Shown here piece after piece: positions 61,370 to 64,000 of a stretch of 64,000 nt of DNA. The position numbers and the translations under genes were made by a program. The DNA is from Stella humosa (GTDB taxonomy: Bacteria; Pseudomonadota; Alphaproteobacteria; ATCC43930; Allostellaceae). Under the pieces are notes generated by a model. It was not told where the DNA came from and did not search any database. It saw only the letters and a program-made list of their open reading frames with translations. Positions within the stretch are counted from its first letter, which is position 1. Each line of letters begins with the position of its first letter. The DNA lies in assembly GCF_006738645.1 (NCBI RefSeq), contig NZ_AP019700.1:1314001-1378000 (forward strand). The letters are read 5' to 3'.

Positions 61370-62140
61370 ATGGCTGCGGAAAACGGAACTTTCGACCTGC
61401 CGCCGGCCGGTCACCTGCAATGGATCGGCAGCACCGGGCCCGACCAGTTCAAACGCGTCGGCCATCGCTACCGCGAGCTTCTGGTAGAAGATACCGAACT
61501 CGAGCCCCACCATATGGTTCTCGACATCGGCTGCGGCACCGGGCGCATCGCCATCGCGCTGGCAGACCTGCTGCGGCCGCCGGGCGGCTATGTCGGCTTC
61601 GACGTGTGGCGGGAGGGCATCGAGTGGTGCCGGCGGAACATCGCGGCGCGGCGCCCGGAATTCACCTTCGTCCATGCCGACATCGACGAGCCACACCTGA
61701 ACCCGCGCGGCCGCGTGCCGGTCGGGGCGTGGCGCTTTCCCGCGGCCGACGCCTCGATCGACCGCGCCCTGTCGCTGTCGGTCTTCACCCACCTGGACGG
61801 ACCCACCGCCCGCCACTACCTGGCAGAACTTGCCCGCGTGCTGAAGCCGGGCGGGCGCGGATTGCTGACCTTCTTCCTGCTGGATGCGGCCGGGACGGCC
61901 AGGGTGGCCGACTGGCCATCGGGGCGGACGCTGCTGGCCGGCCCGCGGGACCCCCTGCTGACCCGCTTCGGCAAGGACCTGTTCGCCGCGTGGGATCCCG
62001 ACCAGCTCGATGGCGCGGTGGCGGCGGCGGGGCTGGTCGTCGGCGGGCGCGAGCCGGGTGACTGGTGCGGCCGCCCGCTGGTCCGCGCCGACCGGCCCCA
62101 CCACCAGGACCACCTGATCGTCACCCGGCCCCTGGCATGA
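61370..62140 (+). CDS. Class I SAM-dependent methyltransferase
   Basis: 256 residues. The SAM site is MVLDIGCGTGRIAIALADLLRPPGGYVGFDVW, then LSLSVFTHLDGPTARHYLAELARVLKPGGRGLLTFFLL, typical of methyltransferase 11/25. The N-terminus begins MAAENGTFDLPPAGHLQWIGSTGPDQFKRVGHRY, which may bind the acceptor. It lies after the glycan cluster and resembles the 57749 protein in layout. Start ATG 61370; a weak ribosome site precedes it. Confidence 0.85.
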   Translation: MAAENGTFDLPPAGHLQWIGSTGPDQFKRVGHRYRELLVEDTELEPHHMVLDIGCGTGRIAIALADLLRPPGGYVGFDVWREGIEWCRRNIAARRPEFTFVHADIDEPHLNPRGRVPVGAWRFPAADASIDRALSLSVFTHLDGPTARHYLAELARVLKPGGRGLLTFFLLDAAGTARVADWPSGRTLLAGPRDPLLTRFGKDLFAAWDPDQLDGAVAAAGLVVGGREPGDWCGRPLVRADRPHHQDHLIVTRPLA

Positions 62141-62285
62141 AGCGCGGCACGCCGCGATCGGCGATCCGCCGGACCCTTCCGCAACCGATGCCCAGCGGGT
62201 AGAAGGGCTGTCGGACGAGGGGGCAGGCGCCGCCAATGGCGGTGCCGGAAGATCCGGGCGAGCCTGGGGGCGGGCGTTGGGAGGG

Positions 62286-62777
62286 ATGATGACTGAGGGG
62301 ATGGCCGGGTCGGCCGACAGCGGCCCGTTGCAGGCCCGCATATGCTCGCGCGACGTGCTGGCCGGGATCATGTTCCTGGGCCTGGGGCTGGCCGGCCTCT
62401 GGCTGAACGAGTACCGCATCGGCCTGGCGGCCCGCATGGGGCCCGGCTACATGCCGATGCTGGTCTTCGGCGCGCTCGCCTTCATGGGCGGGCTGGTGCT
62501 CCTGAAGGGGCTGGTCCAGCCCGGGCCGCCGGTGGAGCGCATGGCGATCGTCGCCACCATCTGGATCCTGGCCGCCCTGCTGGCCTTCGCGCTGACCATC
62601 GAGCGGCTGGGCCTCGTGGTCGCCACCATCGTCCTGGTCGGCGTCGCCAGCCTCGCCGGCAATGTCGGCCAGCCCCTGCGGGTGCTGGCCCTGGCGGTCG
62701 GCATGGCGGCTTTCTCGGTCGCGATCTTCGTCTGGGGTCTCGGCGTTACCATGAAGGTCTGGCCATGGACGTTCTGA
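62286..62777 (+). CDS. Tripartite tricarboxylate transporter, small membrane subunit TctB
   Basis: 163 residues from ATG 62286 (GGGAGG directly before; ATG 62289 and 62301 also possible). Four helices: DVLAGIMFLGLGLAGLWL, MPMLVFGALAFMGGLVLL, IVATIWILAALLAFALTI and VLALAVGMAAFSVAIFVWGLGV. The length and layout fit TctB. It couples with TctA, whose start overlaps this stop by 13 bases. Solute is a carboxylate, typically citrate or a related acid. Confidence 0.85.
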   Translation: MMTEGMAGSADSGPLQARICSRDVLAGIMFLGLGLAGLWLNEYRIGLAARMGPGYMPMLVFGALAFMGGLVLLKGLVQPGPPVERMAIVATIWILAALLAFALTIERLGLVVATIVLVGVASLAGNVGQPLRVLALAVGMAAFSVAIFVWGLGVTMKVWPWTF

Positions 62778-64000
62778 GCGGTCTCTGGTTCGGCCTCGGC
62801 GTCGCGCTGGAGCCGACCAACATCGGCTTCTGCTTCATCGGCGCCCTGCTCGGCACCCTGATCGGCGTGCTGCCCGGGGTGGGCCCGGTCGCCACCATCG
62901 CGCTGCTGCTGCCGATCACCTTCGGCCTGCCGGCGACCTCGGCCATCATCATGCTGGCCGGCATCTTCTACGGCGCCCAGTATGGCGGCTCGACCACGGC
63001 CATCCTGATCAAGCTGCCGGGCGAGACCTCGTCGGTCGTCACCACGCTGGACGGCTATGCCATGGCCCAGCAGGGCCGCGGCGGGGCCGCCCTTGCGACG
63101 GCGGCCCTGGGCTCGTTCTTCGCCGGCACGGTGGCGACGCTGTTCATCGCCGTGGCCGGGCCGCTGCTCACGACGGTCGCGCTGAAGTTCAGCTCGGCCG
63201 AGTATTTCTCGCTGATGGTGCTGGGCCTGATCGCCTCGGTCGTGCTGGCGCATGGCTCGGTGCCGAAGGCGATCGCCATGATCTTCGTCGGGCTGGGGCT
63301 GGGGCTGGTCGGCACCGACGTGAATTCGGGCGAGATGCGCTACGCCTTCGACATCCAGGAGCTGTCCGACGGCATCGGCTTCGTGCCGGTCGTGCTGGGC
63401 CTCTTCGGCGTGTCGGAGGTGATCCGCAACCTCGAGACGGCCGACTGGCGCACCGCGCGCATCGGCGCCATCAGCCGCCTGTGGCTGACGCGCGAGGATT
63501 TCCGCCGGGCGGCGCCCGCCGCCATCCGCGGCACGGCGCTGGGCTCGTTCCTGGGCGTGCTGCCGGGCGGCGGGGCGGCCCTGGCCAGCTTCGCCTCCTA
63601 CGGGCTCGAGAAGAAGATCTCCCGCAACCCCGGCGAATTCGGCAAGGGCGCGATCGAGGGCGTGGCGGGGCCGGAATCGGCCAACAACGCCGCCGCCCAG
63701 ACCTCGTTCATCCCGTTGCTGACGCTGGGCCTGCCGACCAATGCCGTGATGGCGCTGATGGTGGGCGCCCTCATCATCCAGGGCATCCAGCCCGGGCCGC
63801 TGATGATGTCACGCCAGCCCGACCTGTTCTGGGGGCTGGTTGCCAGCATGTGGGTCGGCAACATCATGCTGCTGGTCATCAACCTGCCGTTGGTCGGCAT
63901 CTGGGTGAAGCTGCTGAAGGTGCCCTACGACCTGCTCTACCCGGCGATCCTCGTGTTCTCGGCGATCGGCGTGTACAGCCTGAACAACAGTGCCTTCGAC
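62765..64000 (+). CDS. Tripartite tricarboxylate transporter, large membrane subunit TctA (partial)
   Basis: 412 residues present of about 500; the gene continues past the right edge. MDVLSGLWFGLGVALEPTN is the usual start, followed by GALLGTLIGVLPGVGPVATIALLLP, FYGAQYGGSTTAILIKLPGETSSVVT, YFSLMVLGLIASVVLAHGS, GSFLGVLPGGGAALASFASYGLEKK, GVAGPESANNAAAQTSFIPLLTLGLPTNAVMALM. These are the TctA hallmarks. It forms the channel with TctB and a periplasmic TctC receptor, not in the window. Confidence 0.93.
   Translation, partial: MDVLSGLWFGLGVALEPTNIGFCFIGALLGTLIGVLPGVGPVATIALLLPITFGLPATSAIIMLAGIFYGAQYGGSTTAILIKLPGETSSVVTTLDGYAMAQQGRGGAALATAALGSFFAGTVATLFIAVAGPLLTTVALKFSSAEYFSLMVLGLIASVVLAHGSVPKAIAMIFVGLGLGLVGTDVNSGEMRYAFDIQELSDGIGFVPVVLGLFGVSEVIRNLETADWRTARIGAISRLWLTREDFRRAAPAAIRGTALGSFLGVLPGGGAALASFASYGLEKKISRNPGEFGKGAIEGVAGPESANNAAAQTSFIPLLTLGLPTNAVMALMVGALIIQGIQPGPLMMSRQPDLFWGLVASMWVGNIMLLVINLPLVGIWVKLLKVPYDLLYPAILVFSAIGVYSLNNSAFD

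Overview
The window is about 69% G+C and reads as chromosome of a free-living alphaproteobacterium, most like Rhodospirillales/Acetobacterales. Pointers are the extreme GC3, the many dipeptide-type ABC binding proteins and the TctAB genes, the 1636-residue secreted repeat protein, and the bfd/bfr pair. The genus cannot be fixed from sequence alone. No rRNA, tRNA, phage, integrase, IS element or CRISPR was recognised.

Region 1 (1-22.5 kb, almost all minus strand): a dipeptide/oligopeptide ABC transporter (fused ATPase and two permeases) is followed by eight paralogous periplasmic binding proteins (SBP-1 to SBP-8 by position). An RND efflux pair splits the array after SBP-2. Most SBP genes end in a strong stem-loop, and several have a common candidate promoter of the form TTGCxx-N17/18-TCTA(C/A)T. 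One transporter with many receptors suggests a broad ligand range.

Region 2 (22.7-27.9 kb, plus): three tandem genes descend from the N-terminal, ATP-grasp and first Mur-ligase portions of cyanophycin synthetase (CphA). Two keep the ATP-grasp residues but have lost the Mur P-loop. The third has lost both sets. No cyanophycinase or intact CphA is visible. This is the best candidate for an undescribed system.

Region 3 (27.9-42.4 kb): a thiamine-diphosphate enzyme, a large hybrid histidine kinase, a small secreted protein, a nitroreductase divergent from a cupin-XRE regulator, a GNAT acetyltransferase, a methyltransferase, an aldehyde dehydrogenase, two adjacent stand-alone AMP-forming ligases, and an ATP-grasp-like protein on the opposite strand.

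Region 4 (42.4-47.4 kb): a structured intergenic segment that looks like a terminated small RNA, the iron genes bfd and bfr with palindromes upstream, and three copies of an about 156-bp repeat whose hairpins carry compensatory changes. Then come DUF423, an FkbM-like methyltransferase, hspQ, a CopD-like membrane protein, a winged-helix regulator and a membrane protein.

Region 5 (47.5-62.1 kb): cell-surface cluster. It holds a huge beta-helix/RTX/FG-GAP protein, a second RTX protein, a sugar-nucleotide epimerase, a double-domain glycosyltransferase, two methyltransferases, a DUF6065-SapC fusion, a SnoaL-like protein and a SRAP peptidase. Region 6 (62.3-64 kb) is the start of a tctBA tripartite tricarboxylate transporter and runs off the window.
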